Notes: generated by a model from the sequence alone, not told the origin. Shown: positions 42,057 through 52,559, counted from the stretch's first letter. The stretch is DNA of 64,000 bases from Nocardia carnea NBRC 14403 (GCF_000308515.1 NZ_BAFV01000020.1:62001-126000), one strand, 5' to 3'. A program made the numbers and translations.

Positions 42057-42099
42057 AATAGATGCAGCCCCGCGATGCCGGAGGCGCCGCCGATGACAC

Positions 42100-42105
42100 T
42101 AGAAT
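42100..42105 (+). promoter_or_regulatory. -10 element of a leaderless valS transcript
   Basis: TAGAAT, 6 nt, then the valS GTG at 42112; no ribosome site. This is the geometry expected for leaderless actinobacterial mRNAs. Confidence 0.65.
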
Positions 42106-42111
42106 CGGCGC

Positions 42112-42114
42112 GTG
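42112..42114 (+). other. valS start codon without ribosome binding site
   Basis: The GTG is chosen over internal ATG codons because it gives the expected N-terminus length and stands 6 nt after TAGAAT. No purine-rich site precedes it. Confidence 0.5.
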
Positions 42115-44790
42115 ACCAGCGCAGCCCCTGACAACACGCGTAATCGTGCCGATGCCCTCCCCAAGAGCTGGAATCCCGGCGAGGTGGAGGCCGACCTGTA
42201 CGAACGCTGGGTAGCCGCCGGTTACTTCACCGCCGACCCGCAGAGTTCCGCGCCCGGATATTCGATCGTGCTGCCGCCACCGAACGTCACCGGCACCCTG
42301 CATATGGGCCACGCCCTGGACCACACCCTCATGGATACCCTCGCCCGCCGGAAGCGGATGCAGGGGTACGAGGTGCTGTGGTTGCCGGGTATGGATCATG
42401 CCGGTATCGCGACCCAGTCGGTGGTCGAGAAGCAGCTCGCGGCCGACGGTAAGACCAAAGAGGATTTCGGGCGCGACCTGTTCGTGCAGAAGGTCTGGGA
42501 TTGGAAGCGTGAATCCGGTGGCGCGATCCAGGGGCAGATGCGAGCCCTGGGCGACGGTGTCGACTGGTCGCGTGACCGGTTCACCATGGATGAAGGCCTG
42601 TCGCGGGCCGTGCAGACCATTTTCAAACGGCTCTACGACGCCGGCCTGATCTACCGGGCCGAACGACTGGTGAACTGGTCGCCGGAACTGCGTACCGCCA
42701 TTTCCGATATCGAGGTCAAATACGACGAGGTGGCCGGGGAGCTGGTGTCGCTGCGCTACGGGTCGCTCGACGATGCCGAACCGCATGTCATCGTCGCCAC
42801 CACCCGGGTCGAGACGATGCTCGGTGATACCGCGGTCGCGGTGCACCCCGACGATCCGCGGTACCAGGACCTGATCGGCACCACACTCGAACACCCCATC
42901 ACCGGACGGCAGATCCCGATCGTCGCCGACTCCTATGTCGATCCGGAGTTCGGTTCCGGTGCGGTGAAGATCACCCCCGCGCACGACCCGAACGACTTCG
43001 AGATGGGCCTGCGGCACAACCTGCCCATGCCCACGATCATGGACGAACGCGGCCGGATCGCCGATACCGGCACCGAATTCGACGGTATGGACCGTTTCGA
43101 GGCCCGGGTGAAGGTGCGTGAACGGCTGGCCTCCGAGGGCCGGGTCGTTGCCGAGAAGCGACCCTACCTGCACAGTGTCGGTCATTCCGAGCGCAGCGGC
43201 GAACCGATCGAACCGCGCCTGTCGATGCAGTGGTGGGTGAAGGTCGAGGCGCTGGCCGAGGCCGCCGGTGCCGCCGTGCGCAACGGGGATACCGTGATCC
43301 ACCCGGCGAGCCAGGAACCGCGCTGGTTCGACTGGGTCGACGATATGCACGATTGGTGCATCTCCCGCCAGCTGTGGTGGGGGCACCGAATCCCCATCTG
43401 GTACGGCCCCGAGGGTGAGGTCGTCTGTGTCGGCCCCGACGAAGACGCCCCCGACGGCTGGGTGCAGGATCCCGATGTCCTCGACACCTGGTTCTCCTCC
43501 GGACTGTGGCCCTTCTCCACCATGGGCTGGCCGGACGCCACCCCGGAACTGGCGAAGTTCTATCCGACCAGTGTGCTCGTCACCGGTTACGACATCCTGT
43601 TCTTCTGGGTGGCCCGGATGATGATGTTCGGCACCTTCGTGTCCGACGATGCCGCGATCACCGCCGGCAAGGGCCCGGAATATCAAGTGCCGTTCAAGGA
43701 TGTGTTCCTGCACGGCCTGATCCGCGACCAGTACGGCAAGAAGATGTCGAAATCGCGCGGTAACGGTATCGACCCGCTGGACTGGATCCGCGACTACGGT
43801 GCCGATGCCCTGCGGTTCACCCTGGCCCGCGGCGCCCAGCCGGGCGGCGACCTGTCGGTCGGCGAACCGCATGCGCTGGCCTCCCGCAGTTTTGTCACCA
43901 AACTCTTCAACGCCACCAAGTTCGCGTTGATGAACGGCGCTCGCACGGGCGACCTTCCGGCCCGCGATACGCTCACCGACGCCGACCGCTGGATCCTCGA
44001 CCGGTTCGACGCGGTGCTGGTCGAGGTCGACACCGCGTTCGACGCCTACGAATTCGGTAAGGCCTGCGAGGCGCTCTACCACTTCGCCTGGGACGAACTC
44101 TGCGACTGGTATCTGGAACTGTCCAAGGTCCAGTTCACCGAGAGCGAGGCCCGCGCCGAATCCACCCGCGTGGTGCTGGGCACCGTCCTGGATTCGGTGC
44201 TGCGGCTGCTGCACCCGGTGATCCCGTTCGTCACCGAAACGCTGTGGCAGGCGCTGACCGGCGGCGAATCGGTGGTGATCGCGCAGTGGCCGCGGCCGAC
44301 GGGCATCCCCGCCGATACCGGGTCCGCGCAGCGGATCGCCGATCTGCAGCGGCTGGTCACCGAGATCCGCCGGTTCCGCAGCGATCAGGGGCTGAACGAC
44401 AAGCAGAAGGTCGCCGCGCGGGTGCTGGGTCTGGACACCGCCGGGCTGGACCGCCTGCATCTCGAGGTCGCGAACCTGGGCCGGCTCACCGAACCGGGCG
44501 CGGATTTCGCCGCCACGGCGTCGGTGGAGGTGCGGCTGAGTACCACCACGGTCACCGTCGAGGTGGACACCTCCGGCAGTGTGGACCTGGTGGCCGAGCG
44601 GCGCCGGCTGGAGAAGGACCTGGCCGCCGCGCAGAAGGAGCTCGCCGGCACCGAGGCCAAACTCGGCAACGACGCCTTCCTGGCCAAGGCGCCGGAGCAG
44701 GTGGTGGACAAGATCCGGTCGCGCCGTGATATCGCCGCGGCCGAGGTGGACCGTATCGGGGCCCGGCTGTCCGAGCTGAGCGGCCAGTGA
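42112..44790 (+). CDS. valS: Valyl-tRNA synthetase
   Basis: 892 aa, normal family length. Class I signatures: [14 protein letters not shown] (HIGH box, about 56-69) and [10 protein letters not shown] (KMSKS, about 543-552). The editing domain lies between them, with [20 protein letters not shown]-terminal coiled coil (about 825-892, [16 protein letters not shown]) binds the tRNA corner. It charges tRNA-Val and hydrolyses Thr-tRNA-Val. First gene of the block to proB; folC starts within its stop codon (GTGA). Confidence 0.97.
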   Translation: MTSAAPDNTRNRADALPKSWNPGEVEADLYERWVAAGYFTADPQSSAPGYSIVLPPPNVTGTLHMGHALDHTLMDTLARRKRMQGYEVLWLPGMDHAGIATQSVVEKQLAADGKTKEDFGRDLFVQKVWDWKRESGGAIQGQMRALGDGVDWSRDRFTMDEGLSRAVQTIFKRLYDAGLIYRAERLVNWSPELRTAISDIEVKYDEVAGELVSLRYGSLDDAEPHVIVATTRVETMLGDTAVAVHPDDPRYQDLIGTTLEHPITGRQIPIVADSYVDPEFGSGAVKITPAHDPNDFEMGLRHNLPMPTIMDERGRIADTGTEFDGMDRFEARVKVRERLASEGRVVAEKRPYLHSVGHSERSGEPIEPRLSMQWWVKVEALAEAAGAAVRNGDTVIHPASQEPRWFDWVDDMHDWCISRQLWWGHRIPIWYGPEGEVVCVGPDEDAPDGWVQDPDVLDTWFSSGLWPFSTMGWPDATPELAKFYPTSVLVTGYDILFFWVARMMMFGTFVSDDAAITAGKGPEYQVPFKDVFLHGLIRDQYGKKMSKSRGNGIDPLDWIRDYGADALRFTLARGAQPGGDLSVGEPHALASRSFVTKLFNATKFALMNGARTGDLPARDTLTDADRWILDRFDAVLVEVDTAFDAYEFGKACEALYHFAWDELCDWYLELSKVQFTESEARAESTRVVLGTVLDSVLRLLHPVIPFVTETLWQALTGGESVVIAQWPRPTGIPADTGSAQRIADLQRLVTEIRRFRSDQGLNDKQKVAARVLGLDTAGLDRLHLEVANLGRLTEPGADFAATASVEVRLSTTTVTVEVDTSGSVDLVAERRRLEKDLAAAQKELAGTEAKLGNDAFLAKAPEQVVDKIRSRRDIAAAEVDRIGARLSELSGQ

Positions 44791-46247
44791 ACGACCACGA
44801 ACCGAACCCGGAACCCGAGCCGCAGCACGGCGGCGCCCAGCTCGGTACCGGACCGTCGCCGGTAGAACTCGCGGAGATGGCGCTGGTCGAGGCCGAACTC
44901 GACCGGCGCTGGCCGGAAACCGAGATCGAACCGTCGCTCACCCGGATCTCGGCGCTGATGGATGTGCTGGGATCACCGCAGCGTGGGTACCCGTCGATCC
45001 ATATCGCCGGCACCAACGGCAAGACATCGGTGACCCGGATGATCGATTCGCTGCTCACCGCACTGCACCGGCGTACCGGCCGGCTCACCAGTCCGCATCT
45101 GCAGCTGGCCACCGAGCGGATCGGCATCGACAACCGGCCGATATCCCCGGCGCACTACGTGGAGCTGTATCGCGAGCTGCAGCCCTATATCGAGATGATC
45201 GACGACCAGTCTGCCGCCGCGGGCGGCCCGCCGATGAGCAAATTCGAAGTGCTCACCGCCATGGCGTACGCGGCGTTCGCCGAAGCACCGGTCGATGTGG
45301 CCGTGGTGGAAACCGGGATGGGCGGCAGCTGGGACGCCACCAATGTGATTGCCGGCCAGGTCTCGGTGATCACCCCCATCGGCCTCGACCACACCGACTA
45401 CCTGGGTCCCGATCTGACCGCCATTGCCAAGGAGAAGGCCGGGATCATCAAACCCGCCCCCGAATCCCTGGTACCCGTCGACAATGTCGCGATCATTGCC
45501 GAGCAGGATCCGGAAGCCATGGATGTCCTGCTACGCCGCGCCGTCGAGGTGGACGCGGCGGTCGCGCGGGCCGGCGCCGAATTCCAGGTATTGAGCCGCC
45601 GGATCGCCATCGGCGGTCAGCAACTCGAACTCCAGGGTCTCGGCGGCGTATACGACGAGATCTTCCTGCCGCTGCACGGCGAACACCAAGCCCATAACGC
45701 CGCCCTCGCGCTGGCCGCGGTGGAGGCGTTCTTCGGGGCGGGTTCGCAGCGCCAGCTCGATATCGAGGCGATCCGGGCGGGCTTCGCCGCGGCCACGAGC
45801 CCCGGCCGGCTGGAGCGGATGCGTAACGCACCCACCCTGTTCATCGACGCCGCGCACAACCCGGCCGGTGCGGCCGCGCTGGCGGCCACACTCACCGCGG
45901 AATTCGATTTCCGCAAACTGGTCGGGGTCGTGGCGGTGCTGGGTGATAAGGACGCGGACGGGATCCTCGCCGCGCTCGAACCCGTTTTCGAGGAGATAGT
46001 CGTTACCACCAACGGGTCGCCCCGCGCCCTGCCGGTCGATCGGCTGGCCGATCTGGCGGTGCAGCGTTTCGGAGACGAACGGGTGGTCACCGCGCAGAGC
46101 CTGCCCGATGCGCTGGAAACCGCTGTCGCCCTCGCCGAGGAAGTCGGGGAGGGCGGGGAGATGGTGTCCGGCGCGGGCGTAGTGGTCACGGGTTCGGTCG
46201 TCACCGCCGGCGCGGCCCGCGCGCTGTTCGGCAAGGAACCGGCGTGA
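44787..46247 (+). CDS. folC: Folylpolyglutamate synthase / dihydrofolate synthase
   Basis: 486 aa. The Mur-ligase-like ATP site is [13 protein letters not shown] (about 73-85), followed by [11 protein letters not shown] and [13 protein letters not shown]-terminal D-A-A-H-N-P-A-G-A and [12 protein letters not shown] are also typical. It adds glutamates to folates and in actinobacteria often makes dihydrofolate from dihydropteroate as well. The GTG overlaps the valS stop, so translation is coupled. The acidic first 40 residues are longer than in E. coli FolC. Confidence 0.96.
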   Translation: MNDHEPNPEPEPQHGGAQLGTGPSPVELAEMALVEAELDRRWPETEIEPSLTRISALMDVLGSPQRGYPSIHIAGTNGKTSVTRMIDSLLTALHRRTGRLTSPHLQLATERIGIDNRPISPAHYVELYRELQPYIEMIDDQSAAAGGPPMSKFEVLTAMAYAAFAEAPVDVAVVETGMGGSWDATNVIAGQVSVITPIGLDHTDYLGPDLTAIAKEKAGIIKPAPESLVPVDNVAIIAEQDPEAMDVLLRRAVEVDAAVARAGAEFQVLSRRIAIGGQQLELQGLGGVYDEIFLPLHGEHQAHNAALALAAVEAFFGAGSQRQLDIEAIRAGFAAATSPGRLERMRNAPTLFIDAAHNPAGAAALAATLTAEFDFRKLVGVVAVLGDKDADGILAALEPVFEEIVVTTNGSPRALPVDRLADLAVQRFGDERVVTAQSLPDALETAVALAEEVGEGGEMVSGAGVVVTGSVVTAGAARALFGKEPA

Positions 46248-46314
46248 GGGAAGGCCGCGCTGCCGGAGGTGGTGCCGATCAGCATCCTCGACGCCGCGCC
46301 AACGATAAGGACGC

Positions 46315-46734
46315 ATGATGAGTGAGAGCGAATCGCAGGGGTCCGAGCCGGTTGCTGCCCCGCCGGATCCCTGGAAGGGGCTGCGCGGGGTGATGGCGGG
46401 GGCGCTGGTGCTCGAGGCGATCACGGTGCTGCTGGCCCTGCCGGTGGTCGCCGATATCGCCGGGGGGATCACCTGGGTCTCGGGGACCTATCTGGTGGCA
46501 CTCGCCCTGATCATGGTTGCCGGGGCCGGGCTGCAGCGGCGGTCCTGGGCTATACCGTTCAACCTGGGCCTGCAGGCGCTGGTGCTGATCGGCGGCATCT
46601 TCCATATCTCCATCGCGATCATCGGCATTGTTTTCCTCGTCGTGTGGGGGTTCATCCTGGTGCTGCGGTCCGATGTCAAACGCCGGATGGAGGCGGGGAC
46701 GCTGCCCAGCCAGCGGATGGGTGGAAGCTCCTAG
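46315..46734 (+). CDS. DUF4233 membrane protein
   Basis: 139 aa with four predicted membrane helices (about 24-46, 50-72, 78-98, 100-117), M-x-A-G-A-L-V-L-E-A-I in the first and W-G-F-I-L-V-L-R-S-D-V at the end of the last. This is the DUF4233 protein always found between folC and ndk in mycobacteria (Rv2446c). Its role is unknown. AAGGA lies 6-7 nt before a double ATG; either Met could start. Confidence 0.85.
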   Translation: MMSESESQGSEPVAAPPDPWKGLRGVMAGALVLEAITVLLALPVVADIAGGITWVSGTYLVALALIMVAGAGLQRRSWAIPFNLGLQALVLIGGIFHISIAIIGIVFLVVWGFILVLRSDVKRRMEAGTLPSQRMGGSS

Positions 46735-46804
46735 CCCGGACCCTCCGGTGCCACAGCAGGGGCCGTGTGCGGACTGCGGTTGAGACCGGCTCGACCACGC
46801 CCAT

Positions 46805-46810
46805 TAGGCT
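46805..46810 (+). promoter_or_regulatory. -10 element of a leaderless ndk transcript
   Basis: TAGGCT, 6 nt, then the GTG at 46817, without a ribosome site; same geometry as valS. Confidence 0.55.
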
Positions 46811-46816
46811 GGCCGC

Positions 46817-47233
46817 GTGACAGAGCAGACATTGATTCTGATCAAACCGGACGGCGTTGCGCGCGGTTGTGTCGGCGAGGTGCTGAACCGGGTCGAGCGC
46901 AAGGGCCTGAAGATCGCCGCCCTCGAGCTCAAGCAGGTGAGCGAGGAACTGGCCGGTGAGCATTACGCCGAGCACGCCGATAAACCGTTCTTCGGTTCGC
47001 TGATCCAATTCATCACCTCGGGCCCGGTGGTTGCGGCCGTTCTGGAGGGTCCGCGTGCGATCGCGGCCTTCCGGCAGCTGGCCGGCGGCACCGATCCGGT
47101 GGAGAAAGCCGCACCCGGCAGTATCCGCGGTGATCTGGGTCTCGAGACCCAGTCGAACCTGGTGCACGGATCGGACTCGCCCGAGTCCGCCAAACGCGAG
47201 ATCGCCCTCTGGTTCCCCGAATTCCCGCTCTGA
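46817..47233 (+). CDS. ndk: Nucleoside diphosphate kinase
   Basis: 138 aa. The start [12 protein letters not shown], the [11 protein letters not shown] segment and the active-site N-L-V-H-G-S-D-S with the phosphorylated His (about residue 117) are complete. It balances NTP and dNTP pools by ping-pong transfer of the gamma phosphate. It is in its expected place between the DUF4233 gene and rne. The leaderless-type -10 box indicates a promoter of its own inside the block. Confidence 0.97.
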   Translation: MTEQTLILIKPDGVARGCVGEVLNRVERKGLKIAALELKQVSEELAGEHYAEHADKPFFGSLIQFITSGPVVAAVLEGPRAIAAFRQLAGGTDPVEKAAPGSIRGDLGLETQSNLVHGSDSPESAKREIALWFPEFPL

Positions 47234-47639
47234 ACACTGCCCGGTCACGGGCTTTCCGGATCCGTGCGAGTGCCTCGCGCAGCGCCATGGCGAACACCTG
47301 GCGCACGGTGTGGGATACTGGTACTTGGTTGCGCCTGACACAGGGTGCGACCGGATGACACACTGCGGAACGATGCCGCCATCGCTGCCGCGGACGTAGA
47401 AGCCGGAGATCTCGGCTGCGTCTGCCCGGCGCGCTGGACGAGTGCTCGGACCGCGGCGTTCAGCCAGATGCCAGGCGCCGCGTGGCCAGTTAGCCCGACC
47501 GACGTTCGATAGTGGAGATAACCGGGCACGCGGGGCGAGACCATTGACCTTGCGCCAACCGCGCGAGGCGGACGGAAAGCGTCCCCGCGACGGCCGCGTC
47601 ACTCGTAGAGGAACGCGCCCGGGGGCCCGAGGAGACTTC
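47234..47639. other. Upstream region and probable long leader of rne
   Basis: 406 bp without a supportable gene. A weak dyad with G-U pairs (GGTTGCGCC with GGTGCGACC) lies at about 47330-47352. GATACT near 47310 could be a -10, which would leave a leader of about 320 nt before rne; a long rne leader is used for autoregulation in E. coli. This is an inference without conserved sequence support. Confidence 0.35.
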
Positions 47640-50600
47640 GTGGCCGATCAAGAGCCGCTGGACACAACATCACAGGACGACGATCACTTGCCGGAGCGAA
47701 TCCGAGTGCACGCCCTTGCCAAGCGCTTGGGCGTGACCAGCAAACGTATCCTGGCCAAGCTCAGCGAACTGGGGACCGAGGTCCGCAGCCCGCAGTCGAG
47801 CGTGGACCGGGCCGTCGCGGAATCGGTCCGCGAATCGTTGACCACCCCCAATCTGACCCCTGCCGAACCGGGCCTGTTCGAGCCGGCCGCTGCCGTCCCG
47901 GAAACCGGCGCGGCGGGGCAGTCGGAGCCTGCGAACGAGACGCTCGGTGCCGCCGAGGCCGACCCTGCCACTGTCGGCGGTACCGGGGCCGATGAGGCCC
48001 CGGCGCCGGGTGACGGGACCGGGCAAATTCCTGGCATCGAGACGGAAACCGTGGCCGCGGGTGCGGCGGTATGGGAACCGGAAGAGCCGGCCGCGCCCGA
48101 TGTGGTGGCTGCCGGTACCGGTCTTGCTCCTGACCCCGCGACCGATACCGGCGCGGTGACATCCGCTGCCACCGGTGAACAGAGCACGACCGATTCCGGT
48201 ACCGGAACACAGGCTGCCGGGTCCGTTCCCGCCGCCGAGGGTTCCGCAGAATCGTCCGGGTCCGCAGCGGTCTCCGTTTCCGCCACGGTCTCCACGAGTG
48301 CACCGCTCTCCCCGTCCGCACCGCCGCCCGCGTTCACCGCCGCGGCGAACCTGTTCGCGAGCCCGGTACGTGAGGAGCCCGCCGCCGCCGAACCGGTCGT
48401 TTTCGAAAGCGCGGTCGTCGCGGCCCCGCTGTTCCTCTCCCCGGATGCGGCCGCCGCCGAGGATCTGCGCCGTCGCCGCAAGGCCGAACAGCAAGCAGAG
48501 CAGCAGGCGGAGCGGCAAGCGGAGTCGAAGGCCGAGCCGAAGACAGAACGGCAGACCGAGCCGGAACCGGCCGCGGACAGCGACTCGGATACCGAAACCG
48601 AGGACGACCAGTCCGATCAGGGCGCCGATTCCGACGATCAGCCGCGCCGCCGGCGCCGGGGCCGCCGAGGCCGCGGCCGGGGCCGCGGGGAACAGCAGTC
48701 CGACGGTGACGGCGACGGCGATGCCGAGGAGGGCGAATCCGCAGATTCGGCCGAAACGTCCGCCGAAACCGAGGAGCGGTCCGCCGCCGGAGAGGAGGCC
48801 GACGACCAGGAAGCCGGCGATACCGGCGAGGAATCCGAGGGCGGTTCGAGCCGTCGCCGGCGGCGGCGTCGCCGCCGGAAGGTGTCCGGGGAATCCGGTG
48901 AGGCGACCGAATCCGCCGAGGACGATCCACCCAATACGGTCGTCCACGAACGCGAGCCGCGGAACAAGACCCGGGCCCGCGCCACCGTGGACGAGGTCCA
49001 GGGCATCAGCGGCTCCACCCGGCTCGAGGCCAAACGGCAGCGCCGGCGGGACGGCCGTGAGGCCGGCCGCCGCCGCCCGCCGATCCTCACCGAATCGGAA
49101 TTCCTGGCGCGGCGCGAATCGGTCGACCGGGTGATGGTGGTCCGGGAGAAGGAGTTCCCCGGCCATCCGTCGGCGACCCAGGTCGCGGTGCTCGAGGACA
49201 ACATCCTGGTCGAACATTTCGTCACCAGCACCGGATCGGCGTCCATGGTGGGCAATGTCTACCTGGGCAAGGTGCAGAACGTGCTGCCGAGTATGGAGGC
49301 CGCGTTCGTCGATATCGGCCGGGGTCGCAACGGCGTGCTCTACGCCGGTGAAGTGAACTGGGAGGCCGCCGGGCTCGGCGGCCGGGAACGCAAGATCGAG
49401 CAGGCGCTCAAACCCGGTGATCAGGTCCTCGTACAGGTCAGCAAGGATCCGGTCGGGCACAAGGGCGCCCGGCTGACCACCCAGATCAGCCTCGCCGGTC
49501 GCTTCCTGGTGTATGTGCCGGGCGGTACCTCCACCGGGATCAGCCGCAAACTGCCCGATACCGAGCGCAAACGTCTCAAGGAGATCCTGCGCGAGATCGT
49601 GCCCACCGATGCCGGGGTGATCATCCGCACCGCCTCCGAAGGGGTCAGCGAGGCGGAACTGACGCGCGATGTGGAGCGATTGCAAGCCACCTGGCGCAAG
49701 GTCTCCGCGGCCGCCGAGGGCGAATCCAACGCCCCGAAAACTCTCTACGAAGAGCCGGACCTGCTGGTGAAGGTGGTCCGCGACCTGTTCAACGAGGATT
49801 TCTCGAAACTGGTGATCGAGGGCGAACGCTCCTGGAACACGGTCGAGAAATATATCGGCACCGTCGCCCCGGATCTGCTCACGCGGGTTTCCCGGCACGA
49901 GAACAACGGAGTCGATGTTTTCGAGGCCCACCGGATCGACGAACAGCTGGCCAAGGCACTGGACCGCAAGGTCTGGCTGCCGTCCGGCGGCACCCTGGTG
50001 ATCGACCGGACCGAGGCCATGACCGTGGTCGATGTGAACACCGGTAAGTTCACCGGCTCCGGCGGCGGCAACCTCGAGGAAACCGTCACCCGCAACAACC
50101 TCGAAGCCGCCGAGGAGATCGTGCGGCAGATGCGGTTGCGCGATATCGGCGGCATGATCGTGGTCGATTTCATCGATATGGTCCTCGAATCCAACCGCGA
50201 CCTGGTGCTGCGCCGGCTCACCGAGGCGCTGGGCCGCGACCGCACCCGCCACCAGGTCTCCGAGGTCACCTCGCTCGGCCTGGTGCAGATGACCCGTAAG
50301 AAACTCGGCACGGGCCTGGTGGAGGCCTTCTCCACCACCTGCGAGCACTGCCACGGGCGCGGCATCCTCGTGCACAGCTACCCGGTGGAAACCGGCGGCG
50401 GTGACGAGAGCTCGGGCCGGGGTCGCGAATCCGGTTCGCGGCGGCGTCGCAACCGCGACAAGGCCGCGCCTGCCGCGGCCGCGCCGGCGCCGGTGCCCGA
50501 AATCTCGGAAGAGGAAGCGGCAGCCAAACGGGCGCATCCGGTGGCGCTGGCCATGGCCGCGCATCAATCGGAGGATTCGGCGGACGAGGCGGCCACAGCC

Positions 50601-51548
50601 GCGGACCAGGTCGCGACCGGAGAGGCCGCTGACCGGGCCGGGGACGAGACCGGTACGGAGACAGCAGCCCAGGCCGGCGGCGAATCGGGCCGGGCCGCCG
50701 CGGAACCGCGGCGGCGGCGTACCCGGGTCCGGCGCTCCGCCGGTGCCGCATCCTCCGGGGAGCGTTCTGCGGCAGAGTCGAACGGCAGCGCAGCGCACGG
50801 GGTCTCCGAAGCCAATGCCGCGGGTCCCGCCGAAGCCGCGGTCGATACGGCCGGAGTTGCTGCCGACACTGCGGGAGCTGCTGCCGGCACGGCCGGAACT
50901 GCCGCGGAGTCGGCTGGAGTCGCCGCGGAAACGATGGCGGACGCCGGCGGAGCGGATGCCGATACCGCAGCGTCGGTGACGGCTCCGGACACGACCGCCG
51001 CAAGCGCGGCGACCGCGGCTTCGGAGCGCATCGCGTCGACTGCCGACGCGGACGCCGATGTCGCAGCCGGTAGCGAATCGGACACACCGGGCGTTTCTCC
51101 CGGTGCCACCACCGTGCCGGACACTTCTGCCGCTGTGTCCACCGGCGCAGAACACGAGACCGGCACCCCGGTGACCGGGCCCGTCTCGAACGGTGCCCCG
51201 GAAACCGCTACCGCGCCGAACGGCACCACCGCCGCGGCACACGGCACCACTGCGCCGGCGCCGACAGGTGCCACCGCGGAGACCTCGGAAGAGCCTCCGG
51301 TTGCCGCAGCACCGGCCGAGGACGGTACTGCCGAGTCCCGGACCCGGCGGCGTCGCGTCGCCAGGTCCACGTCCGCACCGGCAGTAGACGCCGCAGCCGC
51401 GGTCTTCGTGCTGCCCGCCGAGGAGCCGCCGGCAGCACCGGCCGCCGACCTCGCCGCCGAGCCCGTGGCGGCCGAGATACCGGTCCGCCGGACACGGCGC
51501 CGCGCGGCCGGGCGCCCGGCGGGACCACCGGTCGACGAAGACAACTGA
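47640..51548 (+). CDS. rne: Ribonuclease E/G with long low-complexity arms
   Basis: 1302 aa from the GTG at 47640, with AGGAG 5 nt upstream. N-terminal: a short helical domain (R-V-H-A-L-A-K-R-L-G-V-T-S-K-R-I-L, IF2N-like), then about 350 residues of Ala/Glu/Pro-rich and Arg-rich disordered sequence. The catalytic core follows: S1 domain (N-V-Y-L-G-K-V-Q-N-V-L-P-S-M-E-A-A-F-V-D-I-G), DNase-I-like subdomain (V-D-V-N-T-G-K-F and V-D-F-I-D-M) and the zinc link C-E-H-C-H-G-R-G. The last 380 residues are Ala/Thr-rich with Arg clusters. It cleaves single-stranded RNA in mRNA decay and rRNA/tRNA processing; the arms should bind RNA and degradosome partners. Confidence 0.95.
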   Translation: MADQEPLDTTSQDDDHLPERIRVHALAKRLGVTSKRILAKLSELGTEVRSPQSSVDRAVAESVRESLTTPNLTPAEPGLFEPAAAVPETGAAGQSEPANETLGAAEADPATVGGTGADEAPAPGDGTGQIPGIETETVAAGAAVWEPEEPAAPDVVAAGTGLAPDPATDTGAVTSAATGEQSTTDSGTGTQAAGSVPAAEGSAESSGSAAVSVSATVSTSAPLSPSAPPPAFTAAANLFASPVREEPAAAEPVVFESAVVAAPLFLSPDAAAAEDLRRRRKAEQQAEQQAERQAESKAEPKTERQTEPEPAADSDSDTETEDDQSDQGADSDDQPRRRRRGRRGRGRGRGEQQSDGDGDGDAEEGESADSAETSAETEERSAAGEEADDQEAGDTGEESEGGSSRRRRRRRRRKVSGESGEATESAEDDPPNTVVHEREPRNKTRARATVDEVQGISGSTRLEAKRQRRRDGREAGRRRPPILTESEFLARRESVDRVMVVREKEFPGHPSATQVAVLEDNILVEHFVTSTGSASMVGNVYLGKVQNVLPSMEAAFVDIGRGRNGVLYAGEVNWEAAGLGGRERKIEQALKPGDQVLVQVSKDPVGHKGARLTTQISLAGRFLVYVPGGTSTGISRKLPDTERKRLKEILREIVPTDAGVIIRTASEGVSEAELTRDVERLQATWRKVSAAAEGESNAPKTLYEEPDLLVKVVRDLFNEDFSKLVIEGERSWNTVEKYIGTVAPDLLTRVSRHENNGVDVFEAHRIDEQLAKALDRKVWLPSGGTLVIDRTEAMTVVDVNTGKFTGSGGGNLEETVTRNNLEAAEEIVRQMRLRDIGGMIVVDFIDMVLESNRDLVLRRLTEALGRDRTRHQVSEVTSLGLVQMTRKKLGTGLVEAFSTTCEHCHGRGILVHSYPVETGGGDESSGRGRESGSRRRRNRDKAAPAAAAPAPVPEISEEEAAAKRAHPVALAMAAHQSEDSADEAATAADQVATGEAADRAGDETGTETAAQAGGESGRAAAEPRRRRTRVRRSAGAASSGERSAAESNGSAAHGVSEANAAGPAEAAVDTAGVAADTAGAAAGTAGTAAESAGVAAETMADAGGADADTAASVTAPDTTAASAATAASERIASTADADADVAAGSESDTPGVSPGATTVPDTSAAVSTGAEHETGTPVTGPVSNGAPETATAPNGTTAAAHGTTAPAPTGATAETSEEPPVAAAPAEDGTAESRTRRRRVARSTSAPAVDAAAAVFVLPAEEPPAAPAADLAAEPVAAEIPVRRTRRRAAGRPAGPPVDEDN

Positions 51549-51879
51549 GTCGAGGTGAATGTGCCCGGTCCGGCTTTCGGATCGGGCACTTCGCTGTGCG
51601 CGGGACGTCTCGTACGCGGTGCGTGAACCGGGTGCAGTGGCCGGCGAACGGGTGCCGCGAGGGGACCGGTTTGGTCGCGGGAACCGGCATCGGGTAACCT
51701 TGGCACTCGCTGCCCGGTGACAGCATGTGCTGTTCCGTGGCCGGTTCCCGATACCGAGAGCCACCAGATACCGAGGCGGCGACGATTACCAGACCAGTCG
51801 TGCGGTGGATCCCGGTGCACTCCGAGAGACAACCGTGCGAACGAGTGCCGAGCACTATAGGAAGAAGGGCAGCCGACCG
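51549..51879. other. rne-rplU gap
   Basis: 331 bp. It begins with the rne terminator (51561-51589). The rest, which carries the leader of the ribosomal-protein genes, has a direct repeat of GATACCGAG (about 51749 and 51767) and no gene I can support. M. tuberculosis has dctA at this place; it is absent here. Confidence 0.5.
51561..51589 (+). terminator. Terminator after rne
   Basis: A 12-bp stem with one G-U pair (51561-51572 with 51578-51589) and loop GCTTT, 12 nt after the rne stop. Confidence 0.75.
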
Positions 51880-52191
51880 ATGGCAACGTACGCGATCGTC
51901 AAGACCGGCGGAAAGCAGTACAAGGTCGCGGTCGGTGACCTGGTGAAGGTCGAGAAGATCGAGGGTGCACCGGGCACCTCCGTGGCACTGTCGCCGGTGC
52001 TCCTCGTCGATGGCGCCGAACTGACCACCGCAGCCGATAAGCTCGCGAAGGTTTCGGTGTCGGCCGAGGTGGTCGAGCAGACCAAGGGCCCGAAGATCCG
52101 CATCCACAAGTTCAAGAACAAGACCGGCTACCACAAGCGCCAGGGTCACCGTCAGCCGCTGACGGTCCTGAAGGTCACCGGCATCAAGTAA
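51880..52191 (+). CDS. rplU: 50S ribosomal protein L21
   Basis: 103 aa from the ATG at 51880. It begins [16 protein letters not shown], the L21 signature, and ends with the [15 protein letters not shown] rRNA-binding tail. It binds 23S rRNA near L20. Longer in-frame extensions upstream do not belong to the family. It is followed after 42 bp by rpmA; the two form one operon in nearly all bacteria. Confidence 0.97.
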   Translation: MATYAIVKTGGKQYKVAVGDLVKVEKIEGAPGTSVALSPVLLVDGAELTTAADKLAKVSVSAEVVEQTKGPKIRIHKFKNKTGYHKRQGHRQPLTVLKVTGIK

Positions 52192-52233
52192 CCACTCGCA
52201 GGGCTTTCGTCCCGCGCTGAAGGAGTATCAGCA

Positions 52234-52500
52234 ATGGCACATAAGAAGGGTGCATCCAGCTCCCGGAACGGCCGCGATTCCAATTCCAAGCGGCTCGGCG
52301 TGAAGCGCTTCGGCGGGCAGACCGTCAAGGCCGGCGAGATCTTGGTGCGGCAGCGTGGCACCCACTTCCATCCCGGCGTCAACGTCGGCCGCGGCGGGGA
52401 CGACACCCTGTTCGCGCTGGAAGCCGGTGCCGTGACGTTCGGCAGCAAGCGTGGTCGCAAGACCGTCAACATCGTGGTCCCGGAGCCGGTCGAAGCCTGA
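52234..52500 (+). CDS. rpmA: 50S ribosomal protein L27
   Basis: 88 aa, [16 protein letters not shown], with the flexible N-terminal tail that reaches the peptidyl-transferase centre. [17 protein letters not shown] and F-H-P-G complete the family pattern. The ribosome site is GAAGGAG. No extra cleaved N-terminal sequence of the Firmicutes type is present. Ends before an intrinsic terminator, after which obg has its own ribosome site. Confidence 0.97.
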   Translation: MAHKKGASSSRNGRDSNSKRLGVKRFGGQTVKAGEILVRQRGTHFHPGVNVGRGGDDTLFALEAGAVTFGSKRGRKTVNIVVPEPVEA

Positions 52501-52524
52501 CCGGCTGACGACTCCACCACAGCG

Positions 52525-52559
52525 AGCGGGTCAGGGTGATTCACCCTCGACCCGCTTTT
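52525..52559 (+). terminator. Intrinsic terminator with T-tract after rpmA
   Basis: AGCGGGTC...GACCCGCT with an inner GGGTGA/TCACCC pair, followed by TTTT; one of the few terminators here with a real T-tract. It could reduce read-through into obg. Confidence 0.8.

Noticed and set aside
42100..42111. T-box or other riboswitch before valS
   Set aside because: No T-box sequence or specifier stem is visible, and the -10 box is 6 nt from the start, leaving no leader.
41854..44460. An 868-codon open frame opposite valS
   Set aside because: It mirrors valS; the + strand protein has complete HIGH and KMSKS motifs.
48481..48540. CRISPR-like or simple repeat in rne (GCAGGCGGAGC...)
   Set aside because: It is a coding repeat for Gln/Ala/Glu-rich sequence within the disordered arm, not a spaced repeat array.
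47670..51764. A 1364-codon open frame opposite rne
   Set aside because: It arises from the codon bias and repeats of rne. Gly/Arg-rich, no domain, no ribosome site.
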